A stretch of DNA of 36,449 bases from Faecalibacterium sp. UBA1771. GTDB lineage: Bacteria > Bacillota > Clostridia > Oscillospirales > Ruminococcaceae. Location of the stretch: contig DCGT01000006.1 in assembly GCA_002315315.1 (NCBI GenBank), forward strand, positions 26,295 through 62,743. The letters are read 5' to 3'. Of this stretch, positions 22,918 through 30,935 are shown in pieces. Within the stretch, counting starts at the first letter, position 1; the number at the start of each line of letters is the position of its first letter. Position numbers and translations under genes: made by a program. The notes beneath the pieces were generated by a model. The model was given only the letters and a program-made list of their open reading frames with translations. It had not been told where the DNA came from and searched no databases.

Positions 22918-23976
22918 TATACTATCGCGGGTTTTGACGTGTGGCTCGGCGAGATGCTCCTTGCCATGTCGATACTGATTTTGTTCGGTGTTCTCAACAT
23001 TTTGGGTGTAGAGAAGGCAGGATTCGTTCAAACGGTGCTTGCGGTAACTCTTGCGGTATGCGCCTTTACGCTGTTTATCGCTTGCCTTATATCGTCAAAG
23101 ACAAAGAGTATAAATTTGGAGCCGCTCTGGGGCTTTGACAAAGCCGCAGCCGCAGGTGCACCGACGCAGAATATCTCCGATTTCGCTCATATCGGGACAC
23201 AAGGCGTAATCTCGGCGATTTTGGCAACATTTGCCATTGCACCGTGGGCATACGTCGGCTTCGACACCATTCCGCAGGCGGCTGAAGAATTTAAATTCTC
23301 ATACAAAAAGGTTATGTCGATAATGGTAATCGCCCTGATTTTCGGCTGCTTCGTCTATGTTTCCAACAACACGGTCGCCGCCGCCGCGCTCGACAACTGG
23401 CCCGAGCGTGTTATGGCAGGCGAATGGGTATTGCTTGTCGCCGCCGAGGAAATGCTCGGTGCATTCGGCAAGGTGCTTATCGGCTGTGGCGTGAGCTGTG
23501 CCGTACTCAGCGGAATTATGGGCTTTTATCTCGCCTCAAGCCGTCTTATGTACTCGATGAGCCGTGACGGCTTTTTGCCCGAATGGTTCGGCAAGGTCGA
23601 TGAAAAGCACGGTACTCCGAAAAACGCGATGCTGTTCTGCATTATTATTTCGCTGTCGGGTCCCGTTCTCGGCAGGGAGGCACTCGGTTGGTTTGTCGAT
23701 ATGTCGGCAATCGGCGCGTCGATAGGTTATTTTTTCACCTGCGCGTCATCGCTCGTTACAATGAAACGTCAGGGCGACGGCTCAAGGCGTCTGAAAGCCC
23801 TGTCAGTCACCGGAGTTGTTTTCTCACTCACCTTTATAGTGCTGCAGCTTGTTCCGATTTCGGCGCTCCCCAACGTTCACTTCGGCAGAGAATCGTATAT
23901 AATGCTGCTGATTTGGATATTGCTCGGTGCGGCGTTTTATATCAGGCAGCGCGGAAATTTCAAGGAATTTCAATAA
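22906..23976 (+). pseudogene. APC-family amino acid permease, 5'-truncated
   Basis: From about 22906 the frame reads GFHYTIAGFDVWLGEMLLAM and continues as the later two thirds of an APC transporter: IAPWAYVGFDTIPQAAEEFK (the helix-6 type substrate and gating block), YLASSRLMYSMSRDGFLP and HGTPKNAM (the helix 8-9 block), then about four more helices to the stop at 23976. About 356 residues remain of an expected 470-500; helices 1 to about 4 are missing. Upstream in the same frame the codons belong to the antisense of the SHOCT gene, so no natural start exists. A head-to-head rearrangement near 22900-22915 cut both genes. Transport function is unlikely. Confidence 0.85.
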
Positions 23977-24318
23977 CGGTAACGGCGGCGAACGGATTAT
24001 CCCATCGTCGCTGTTGAATGTACTGCCGAAAATGCCGAATACAGGCTTTGTTGCCTGTGCATTTTCAAAAACTCACAAAAGCATACTGAGCTTTGCCGTC
24101 TGTTGTCTGTGTTTTCGGACAGCAGACGGTATAATATAAATACATAAAATCCGTTGATTGCGAAAGCGAGCATCACATTTTGAGGGTAAAAATGAGGTTT
24201 CGGCATAATGTCCATCGCAAAATAGGATTTAGTCGGATAACCGTTGAATCGGATATTAAATTTTACGGCATAAAACGTGAGAACCAAAAGAATAAACAAA
24301 ACAGCGAGGTGTACTAAA
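23977..24318. other. Intergenic region with a 12-bp hairpin before sbcD
   Basis: CCGTCTGTTGTC (24096-24107) pairs with GACAGCAGACGG (24118-24129; one G-T pair) over a 10-base loop. No T-run follows on either strand, so it is not a standard terminator; TATAATATAAAT follows on the plus strand and may include the -10 box for sbcDC, without a convincing -35. No gene is supported in the rest of this stretch. Confidence 0.6.
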
Positions 24319-25455
24319 ATGAAGCTCATACATCTTTCCGACCTGCATTTGGGCAAAAGAATTTATGAATACTCGATGATTGAGGACCAGGCGTTTATAC
24401 TTGACCGCATTACCGACATTATTGACAGTGAACGCGCCGACGGCGTAATCATTGCCGGCGATGTTTACGACAAGGCAACGCCGTCCGCCGAAGCGGTAGG
24501 TCTTTTCGACTGCTTTCTCTCGTCGCTTGCCAAACGAAGTATACCCGTTTTCGTCATAAGCGGCAACCACGACTCGCCCGAGCGGATAGCATTCGGCTCA
24601 CAGATTATGTCGGAGCAAAGGGTTTATATGTCACCCGTTTACGGCGGCAGTGTCGAGCCTGTCACACTGACCGATGCTTACGGCGAGGTTGATGTGTGGC
24701 TGCTTCCGTTCATAAAGCCCGCCAATGTGCGCCGTTTCTTTGAGAATGGATTGACAGACAGCTACACCGATGCGCTTCGCACCGCTATCGACGCTATGCC
24801 GGTTGACCGTTCACGGCGGAATGTGCTTGTCACACATCAGCTTGTGACCGGCTCGACACGCAGTGACTCCGAGGAAATCTCGGTCGGCGGCACCGACAAT
24901 GTCGACGCATCGGTCTTTGAGAGCTTCGATTATGTCGCGCTCGGTCACATACACTCACCGCAGAGCTGCGGAAGTCCCGTAATAAGATACTGCGGTACAC
25001 CGCTTAAATACAGCTTCAGCGAGGCAAAGGACAACAAGTCGGTAACGGTCATTGAGCTGGGCAAAAAGGGGAATGTTTCCTATCGCACCGTACCGCTCAC
25101 ACCACTGCACGATATGGTCGAGCTTAAAGGCACATACGACGAGGTTATGTTCAAGGGCTTTTATGACGGCACAACGTGGGGCGATGATTATACGCATATC
25201 ACGCTGACCGATGAAACCGACATTCCCGATGCCGTTGCCCGTTTGCGTACCGTTTACCACCGTCTGATGCATCTCGACTACGACAACACCCGTACCCGCA
25301 CCGATGCGGTAACGGAGCAGGGCGCACAGGTGCAGAGCCGTTCACCGCTTGAGCTGTTCGGGGATTTCTTTGAGCTGCAAAACGGCAGACCTATGAGCGA
25401 GGAACAGCGCAGCTTCATCGGAAATAGGATTGAGAAAATTTGGGAGGACAGATAA
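24319..25455 (+). CDS. sbcD: Exonuclease SbcCD subunit D
   Basis: The 378-residue nuclease subunit of the SbcCD (Mre11-Rad50-type) complex opens DNA hairpins and trims protein-blocked ends. ATG 24319 lies behind GCGAGGTG. Metallophosphoesterase blocks are in order: HLSDLHLGKR (about 5-14), IIAGDVYDKA (about 51), VISGNHDSPER (about 83), LVTHQ (about 171) and ALGHIHSPQ (about 207). The C-terminal cap domain extends to the end. It overlaps sbcC by 1 bp (TAATG), so the two are co-translated. Family length and all metal ligands are complete. Confidence 0.97.
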   Translation: MKLIHLSDLHLGKRIYEYSMIEDQAFILDRITDIIDSERADGVIIAGDVYDKATPSAEAVGLFDCFLSSLAKRSIPVFVISGNHDSPERIAFGSQIMSEQRVYMSPVYGGSVEPVTLTDAYGEVDVWLLPFIKPANVRRFFENGLTDSYTDALRTAIDAMPVDRSRRNVLVTHQLVTGSTRSDSEEISVGGTDNVDASVFESFDYVALGHIHSPQSCGSPVIRYCGTPLKYSFSEAKDNKSVTVIELGKKGNVSYRTVPLTPLHDMVELKGTYDEVMFKGFYDGTTWGDDYTHITLTDETDIPDAVARLRTVYHRLMHLDYDNTRTRTDAVTEQGAQVQSRSPLELFGDFFELQNGRPMSEEQRSFIGNRIEKIWEDR

Positions 25456-28217
25456 TGAGACCGTTAAAGCTTACCATGAGCGGCTTCGGGCCCTATGCCG
25501 AAACGCAGATACTCGACCTTGACCTGCTCGGAACAAACGGACTTTATCTCATAACGGGAGATACCGGTGCGGGTAAGACAACGGTTTTCGACGCAATCAC
25601 CTTTGCGCTTTTCGGCGAAGCGAGCGGAAGCAACCGCGAGCCGGCTATGCTCCGTTCAAAATATGCCGACCCCAAAACCAAAACCGAGGTTGAGCTTGTC
25701 TTTGCCTACAACGGAAGAAAATACACGGTAAAACGCAATCCGCAGTATATGCGCCCGTCACAGCGCGGCGACGGTATGGTCAGTCAGCTTGCCGACGCCG
25801 AGCTGACTATGCACGACGGTGCGGTAATTACCGGCGTGCGAAATGTCAATGAAAAAATCGAGAGCATTCTCGGTATCAACCGCAATCAATTTCTGCAGAT
25901 TGCAATGATAGCGCAGGGTGAGTTTTTAAAGCTGCTCACAGCTTCTACCAAAGACCGTATAGAAATTTTTCGCAAAATTTTCCTTACCGACAACTACCGT
26001 CGACTTGCCGATGATATCCAGACGGAGTACAGAAATCTTAACAATGATTACACAAGGCTTAAAAACAGCATAAAAATTCATATAGACAGAATACAGGTTG
26101 ATGTGAACGACCCTCTGTATACAACGATTCAGAGTGCCAAGTCAGATGCTCTGCCTGTTACCGATACCGTTTCGGCACTTGAAAAGCTGATTGAACACGA
26201 TGCTCAGACCGAAAAGGCGAACGAGGATGAGATAAAATCCGCAGATGACAAGCTTAAAGCTATCAACGCCAATATAGTACAGCTTGATATACGGGATAAA
26301 ATCACTGCCGAACTGTCAAAAACCGTCAATGATCTGACAGCGGAGCAGACAGCTAACGAAAATCTCAGTCAAAAATTTAATACTGCCGATGAAAATCAGA
26401 AAAAGGTTTCCGGATTAAAAACCGAATTCGATAAGCTTAACGGCGAGCTTGCCGATTATGATGCGTTGGACAGCCTCGGCAAAAAAATAAAAGAGCTTGA
26501 TGACGATATTAAGAAAAAAACAGATGAGCTTACGACCGTCAGCAGTCAAATCAAAAATGATGAAAAAAATATAAAGGACAAAACCGAGCGTCTCGCACTG
26601 CTTCAGTCGGCAGGCATAAATAAGGTTCAGCTTGAAGCGGATAAAAAAACTCTCGTTGACCGCCGTGACGAGCTTAAAGCACTGGCGGATAAGCTGTCGG
26701 AACACAAAAAAGCGGAAAATTACCTCAACAATATGCAGGGCATTTACAGCCGCGCCGCCGCCGAGGAGGAGAGGCTGACCGAAATTTACGAGCATCTTAA
26801 CCGTGCCCTGCTCGACGGTCAGGCGGGAATTATCGCCAAAACACTGACAGACGGCAAACCCTGCCCGGTCTGCGGATCGGTACATCACCCGAACCCCGCG
26901 TCTATGCAGAGCGGTGTTCCGACCGAGCAGCAGCTCAACGACGCCAAATCCGCCTCGGACCGTGCCAAAAACAGTCGCAGCAAGCACAGCACGGACTGCG
27001 CCGTCGCCAAAGCCACCGTTGACGGCTTGCGGAAGGATATTAACGACAGGCTTGATAAGCTGCTGCCTACGAGCGACTTTTACCACGCCGACGCTGACGT
27101 AAAAAACGCCGTCGCACAAATCGAGAACGATATTAAATCAACCGATGACCGAATCGCCGTGGAGAACAAAAATATTTCCGAAAGGTTGAATATCGAGAAA
27201 AATCTTCCGATATGGAATAACAATCTGAAGACCTTGCACGATAACGCCGATAATCTTAAAAACGAAATTTCCGACAGAAGTGCAAAGCTTTCGACAGAGA
27301 ATAATCGCTTCAATGACGACAAAGCGAGGCTGAGCTGCCCCGACCGCACCTCCGCCGAGACGAGAATTCGAATTCTTGACGATGAAATGAAAAAAATCAA
27401 CGACGCTTACATCGCGGCAAAAAAGGATTTGGATGACTCAGACAGCAGAAAGGCCTCTCTCGACGGTCAAAAACAGCAGCTTGAGCAGCAGCTCCGAGGG
27501 TTTGCAAGGCTTGACCGAACAGAGCAGGAGAGCGAAAAAAGGGCGCTTACCGATAAGCTCAACGCACTCAATAACGCGGTCAGAGATACTCATTCACGGA
27601 TTGACGCAAACCGCCGAACGCTCGATGAAATCAATAAAACCACCGTCAATCTCGACAATATCGAAAAGCGCTTTAAATGGGTTTCGGAGCTGTACAAAAC
27701 GGCGGCGGGACAGATAAGCGGCAGTCGTGTTGCGCTTGAAACATACATTCAGATGACATATTTTGACAATATAATTGCGAGAGCAAACACAAGGCTGATG
27801 ATTATGACGGGCGGTCAGTATGAGCTTCGCCGTTGTGATGACGCAGGCAGCGGAAACGCTCAGTCGGGACTGGAGCTGGATATCATCGACCACTACAACG
27901 GGAGCAGACGCAGTGTGAAATCGCTGTCGGGCGGTGAATCGTTCAAGGCGTCGCTGTCGCTCGCGCTCGGCCTGTCGGATGAGATACAGTCGACGGCGGG
28001 CGGCGTAAAGCTCGACACAATGTTTATCGACGAAGGCTTCGGCTCGCTCGATGACGAATCGCTTGAGCAGGCTATGAAGGCACTTGTTTCGCTCGCCGAC
28101 AGCCACCGTCTTGTCGGCATAATCTCCCACGTTTCGGCGCTCAAGAGCCGAATCGACCGTCGGATAACCGTCACCAAAACACAGGTCGGCGGCAGCAGAG
28201 CGGCGATAGAGGTCTGA
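25455..28217 (+). CDS. sbcC: Exonuclease SbcCD subunit C (SMC-like ATPase)
   Basis: The 920-residue ATPase works with SbcD. I chose ATG 25455, which overlaps the sbcD stop, giving MRPLKLTMSGFGPYAETQ, the standard start. Walker A GDTGAGKT is at 35-42; the Q-loop region is IAQGEFLKLL at about 155; long coiled coils flank the zinc hook CPVC at 470-473 (PCPVCGSVHHPNP); the ABC signature is SLSGGESFKASLSLALGL from 823; Walker B is LDTMFIDEGFGSLDDESL from 853. The C-terminus is complete. Length is slightly below the about 1050 of E. coli SbcC, as usual in Clostridia, owing to shorter coils. Confidence 0.97.
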   Translation: MRPLKLTMSGFGPYAETQILDLDLLGTNGLYLITGDTGAGKTTVFDAITFALFGEASGSNREPAMLRSKYADPKTKTEVELVFAYNGRKYTVKRNPQYMRPSQRGDGMVSQLADAELTMHDGAVITGVRNVNEKIESILGINRNQFLQIAMIAQGEFLKLLTASTKDRIEIFRKIFLTDNYRRLADDIQTEYRNLNNDYTRLKNSIKIHIDRIQVDVNDPLYTTIQSAKSDALPVTDTVSALEKLIEHDAQTEKANEDEIKSADDKLKAINANIVQLDIRDKITAELSKTVNDLTAEQTANENLSQKFNTADENQKKVSGLKTEFDKLNGELADYDALDSLGKKIKELDDDIKKKTDELTTVSSQIKNDEKNIKDKTERLALLQSAGINKVQLEADKKTLVDRRDELKALADKLSEHKKAENYLNNMQGIYSRAAAEEERLTEIYEHLNRALLDGQAGIIAKTLTDGKPCPVCGSVHHPNPASMQSGVPTEQQLNDAKSASDRAKNSRSKHSTDCAVAKATVDGLRKDINDRLDKLLPTSDFYHADADVKNAVAQIENDIKSTDDRIAVENKNISERLNIEKNLPIWNNNLKTLHDNADNLKNEISDRSAKLSTENNRFNDDKARLSCPDRTSAETRIRILDDEMKKINDAYIAAKKDLDDSDSRKASLDGQKQQLEQQLRGFARLDRTEQESEKRALTDKLNALNNAVRDTHSRIDANRRTLDEINKTTVNLDNIEKRFKWVSELYKTAAGQISGSRVALETYIQMTYFDNIIARANTRLMIMTGGQYELRRCDDAGSGNAQSGLELDIIDHYNGSRRSVKSLSGGESFKASLSLALGLSDEIQSTAGGVKLDTMFIDEGFGSLDDESLEQAMKALVSLADSHRLVGIISHVSALKSRIDRRITVTKTQVGGSRAAIEV

Positions 28218-28285
28218 CCCGAAAAGCGGCATTTCCGCATCACCTGTGGCAGAGCAGAGATGTGGTATAATATTAAAAACTAAAT

Positions 28286-28567
28286 GGAACCGTATGCAAG
28301 ACCTCACGGGATAAACCGATTTTCCTTCCTCGTTTACCCGCTTGATTTACGCAGTAGGATTACGGTTACTTTTTAGATTTCATTGCTTCTTGCCAACTTA
28401 TTTGCCTATTGCGGCTTTGTATTAAGTTTCTGTCCGTCAGGCTACGATTTCGCTATCCCTTCTTCTCGGCTGCACCTCACGATACAAGCCTTGGGAGTCG
28501 CTTTCAGGTTAGTCGGTAACTACCTCCCGGCGGCTTTCACCGCAGAGCATATATATGCCCGTCATAC
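28286..28567 (-). mobile_element. Group II intron remnant without its reverse transcriptase
   Basis: Read on the minus strand from 28567, the sequence starts GTATGACGGGC and has runs typical of group II intron domain I: CTCTGCGGTGAAAGCCG, CCGACTAACCTGAAAGCGAC and AAATCGTAGCCTGACGG. It ends with GAGGTCTTGCATACGGTTC, like the 3' strand of domain V. The about 1.3-kb reverse transcriptase frame and parts of domains IV-VI are missing, so the intron is dead. It lies right after the T-run of the terminator at 28574-28607, the target type of bacterial class C introns. The call rests on remembered intron patterns, not on a folded model. Confidence 0.6.
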
Positions 28568-28570
28568 ATA

Positions 28571-28607
28571 AAAAACAGCAGGCTCGGTGCGTTCCGAACC
28601 TGCTGTT
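28571..28607 (-). terminator. Terminator of the metallophosphoesterase gene
   Basis: AACAGCAGGCTCGG (28574-28587) pairs with CCGAACCTGCTGTT (28594-28607), one mismatch, 6-base loop; on the minus strand the stem runs into TTTTTTAT. Confidence 0.92.
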
Positions 28608-28624
28608 TACTATTTGCAATATTG

Positions 28625-29755
28625 CTAAAAGGTATAACATACCGGGAATTCGACCGGCTCGTGTACGGGGCGGTTCTGCGAGTCGACAAAAAACACCTTG
28701 GTCGTGCCGTCGAGCTGAGCGGTATCGAGGTGCTCAAAGCAATTGGGCATCGGTGTGACGATTCGAGTCGAAACGGCATACCCGAGCTCATCGTAAGAGC
28801 AGAAAATCATCCGCGTATCCTCGCCGTCGGGGACATACCAATATAGCCTTCCGCTATTATAGCTTACATTCCACGAGGGAGTGCGGGTCAGCGGCACGGT
28901 AACCGAGGCGGGGGACAGGACGTTTCCCTCGGTGCGGTCGTAGGTGAGCACGACGCTGTCATAATAGACGTCGACCAACAGTGCGTCTGCGAGGTCGGCA
29001 GTACCGTACTGCACACATCCCGCCCGAGCATTCACGAAGCCCTGGTCGGTGCGCAGATAATCGCCGAGCGTATAATTGACCCATCCGTCGCTGTGTTCGT
29101 GCCCCCAAATGAAAATCACGTTTTGATATTGTGTGAGAATCGGAATCAGCGCATCGGCAACGCCGTTTCTCGTCATCGGGTAGTGAGAAACGACGAAAAT
29201 CGGCTTACCGTCCGAGTCGGCGGCAGCGTCGGCAAGCTCACGCGCGAGCCAATTTACCTGCTCCGTACCGTAAACGTTTTGACCGAGCAGTACGAGAGTG
29301 TCGGGTTTTTCCGCCGCCATGCAGAGGAAATGATAGCCATTAACTATTTTATGATAATAAATCGAGCTTTCGCCGGTGAATTGCATAAACTCATCTTGAG
29401 CATTCAAATTGATGCCCGTTGTGCCGTAGCCGTGGTTGCCGAGCGCCCAAAGCACTGTGCCGTAACCCGCGTCCGCGATGTATCCGCGAGCCTCGTTCCA
29501 CACCGACGAGCTGCCGTAGCTCGACACGTCGCCGGCGCAGAGGAAAAGGTCGGTATAGCCTTTGGCGAAGCAGGAGGCAAGCTGAGTACGAAACTGGTCA
29601 CGATTGCTGTGCGAGCTTTGAATCAAAACGTCATCAAGATGCAGGTCACTCATACACGCAAAACGAAAAAGCGGCGCACCACCCTCGGCGGTTACCGAAA
29701 CGCTGCCGCAGAGCAGCAACGAAACGGTCAGCAATATGGCGAAAATTCTTTTCAA
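28625..29755 (-). CDS. Secreted calcineurin-like metallophosphoesterase
   Basis: I chose TTG 29755 (376 residues) because GAAAGGAG lies 7 nt upstream; a TTG at 29761 is too close to it. A signal peptide is clear: MKRIFAILLTVSLLLCGSV, then VTAEGG. Metal-binding blocks follow: CMSDLHLDD (about 34-42), CAGDVSSYG (about 73), ALGNHGYG (about 106; the usual D of GNHD is G), VVSHYPM (about 194) and IWGHEHSDG (about 220). The C-terminal 120 residues form a beta-rich domain. No sortase motif or membrane anchor is seen, so it is released or held by its domain. The substrate could be a nucleotide, phospholipid or teichoic-type phosphate; not determined. Confidence 0.9.
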   Translation of the reverse strand: MKRIFAILLTVSLLLCGSVSVTAEGGAPLFRFACMSDLHLDDVLIQSSHSNRDQFRTQLASCFAKGYTDLFLCAGDVSSYGSSSVWNEARGYIADAGYGTVLWALGNHGYGTTGINLNAQDEFMQFTGESSIYYHKIVNGYHFLCMAAEKPDTLVLLGQNVYGTEQVNWLARELADAAADSDGKPIFVVSHYPMTRNGVADALIPILTQYQNVIFIWGHEHSDGWVNYTLGDYLRTDQGFVNARAGCVQYGTADLADALLVDVYYDSVVLTYDRTEGNVLSPASVTVPLTRTPSWNVSYNSGRLYWYVPDGEDTRMIFCSYDELGYAVSTRIVTPMPNCFEHLDTAQLDGTTKVFFVDSQNRPVHEPVEFPVCYTF

Positions 29756-30025
29756 GCGCAATCTCCTTTCGGCGTCGGGACGGAAACGGTCGGCGGTATT
29801 TGGTTTTGCACGGCAACGGTCGCGAATTTCAACCGCCGTGTCGCTGTCAAACGATTAAAGCATCACCATAAATCGGGATTTTCATCTCCTGCCGCGGTCG
29901 GACGAGGAAATCGCGCATATTTCGACACGTCGAGCGCATGGCAGTTGCGGAAGCGACAATTTTATACGACGGAAAAGCACACGGATTATATTTGTTTTAG
30001 AAAAAATATTTGCTCCGTCCCTTTT
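29756..30025. other. Intergenic stretch, no gene seen
   Basis: This is the upstream region of the metallophosphoesterase gene. TTGACA occurs on the minus strand near 29850 without a matching -10 box. Long open frames that cross it on the plus strand are antisense to the phosphoesterase gene. Confidence 0.5.
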
Positions 30026-30372
30026 CGTGCGAGCAGAGGCTTATTGAAGCCGGAAAACATCCCGACGCACGGGTGATATGGCCTTGACGGTGATTCCTCT
30101 TTCATTTACCTTCTCCGCGTAGCTCTCCCATCCGTGCGAGCAGTTGCCAATTAAGGCGATAAAGCATCCCGTCGCACGGGTAAGGTTGCTTTCTGTTTGC
30201 GCATCGTGACAGTTATTGATAGCCAAGCCAAAGTATAATCCCGCGCGGGAAATGTTGTCATTACAGAACGAAAATCAGTTTTACTGTCGGTCAAAGCTTG
30301 CACCCCGAGGAAGCTTATTCAACTCGGGCGAATTTACGCTTTTCCGCCGACAGTCAGCCTCATCTCGCCCGA
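30026..30372. repeat. 347-bp direct repeat, copy A
   Basis: Copy A matches copy B (30485-30831) with about ten differences, a constant offset of 459 bp and no indels that I can see. It contains two hairpins with the arms CGTGCG/CGCACG (30026/30066) and CCGTGCGA/TCGCACGG (30132/30172). Their loops hold second stems, GGCTTATTGAAGCC and TTGCCAATTAAGGCGA. Further right are the palindrome CCCGCGCGGG and a nested stem ACTGTCGG/CCGACAGT around CCCGAG/CTCGGG. No convincing coding frame is present: a 61-codon frame on the minus strand has no ribosome site. Confidence 0.9.
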
Positions 30373-30484
30373 TAAATTTACGGCAAAATATTTAAATTCG
30401 GGTTTACTGCAACACATTCAACATTCGGAATAGCTGTGCTGCTGTATGCATTACTTTTCCTCATTTTCCCTGCCGTCTCCCATC

Positions 30485-30831
30485 CGTGCGAGCAGAGGCT
30501 TATTGAAGCCGGAAAACATTCCGTCGCACGGGTGATATGGTTTTGACGGTGATTCCTCTTTCATTTACCTTCTCCGCGTAGCTCTCCCTTCCGTGCGAGC
30601 AGTTGCCAATTAAGGCGATAAAACGTCCCGTCGCACGGGTAAGGTTGCTTTCTGTTTGCGCATCGTGACAGTTATTGATAGCCAAGCCAAAGTATAATCC
30701 CGCGCGGGAAATGTTGTCATTACAGAACGAAAATCAGTTTTACTGTCGGTCAAAGCTTGCACCCCGAGGAAGCTTATTCAACGCGGGCGAATTTACGCTT
30801 TTCCGCCGACAGACAACCTCATCTCGCCCGA
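30485..30831. repeat. 347-bp direct repeat, copy B
   Basis: In copy B both hairpin arms are full 8-bp CCGTGCGA/TCGCACGG pairs (30484-30491/30524-30531 and 30591-30598/30631-30638), while the nested stem further right has lost two pairs (CGCGGG, CCGACAGA). Differences therefore cluster outside the 8-bp stems. The 112 bp between copies (30373-30484) and the stretch to 30935 hold no supported gene; GAGGAAGCTT recurs at 30890. Confidence 0.9.
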
Positions 30832-30935
30832 GAGGGAAGCCGAAAAACGGGTGTAACATTATTCATACAAAGAAAAGTTTTATCGTTTCGAGGAAGCTTT
30901 TTCAATGCGGTTTGGTGCTTTATCCCGTCGGGCGC

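Noticed and set aside
24096..24135. Hairpin plus TATAAT as a terminator or as the sbcDC promoter
   Set aside because: No T-run follows the stem on either strand, and no -35 box lies at proper distance; kept only as an inverted repeat.
26415..27119. 234-codon open frame antisense to sbcC
   Set aside because: Lies within the coiled-coil part of an undoubted gene; no ribosome site, no family.
29093..30076. 327-codon plus-strand frame
   Set aside because: Its first two thirds are antisense to the secreted phosphoesterase, it then runs into the repeat; composition is arginine-rich and no domain is seen.
30041..30685. Pair of nearly identical 61-codon frames in the direct repeats
   Set aside because: Identity simply follows from the DNA repeat; no ribosome site, and the hairpins cross the frame.
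30026..30831. CRISPR array
   Set aside because: Only two long copies and four hairpins at unequal spacing, with related loops instead of unique spacers; no cas genes.
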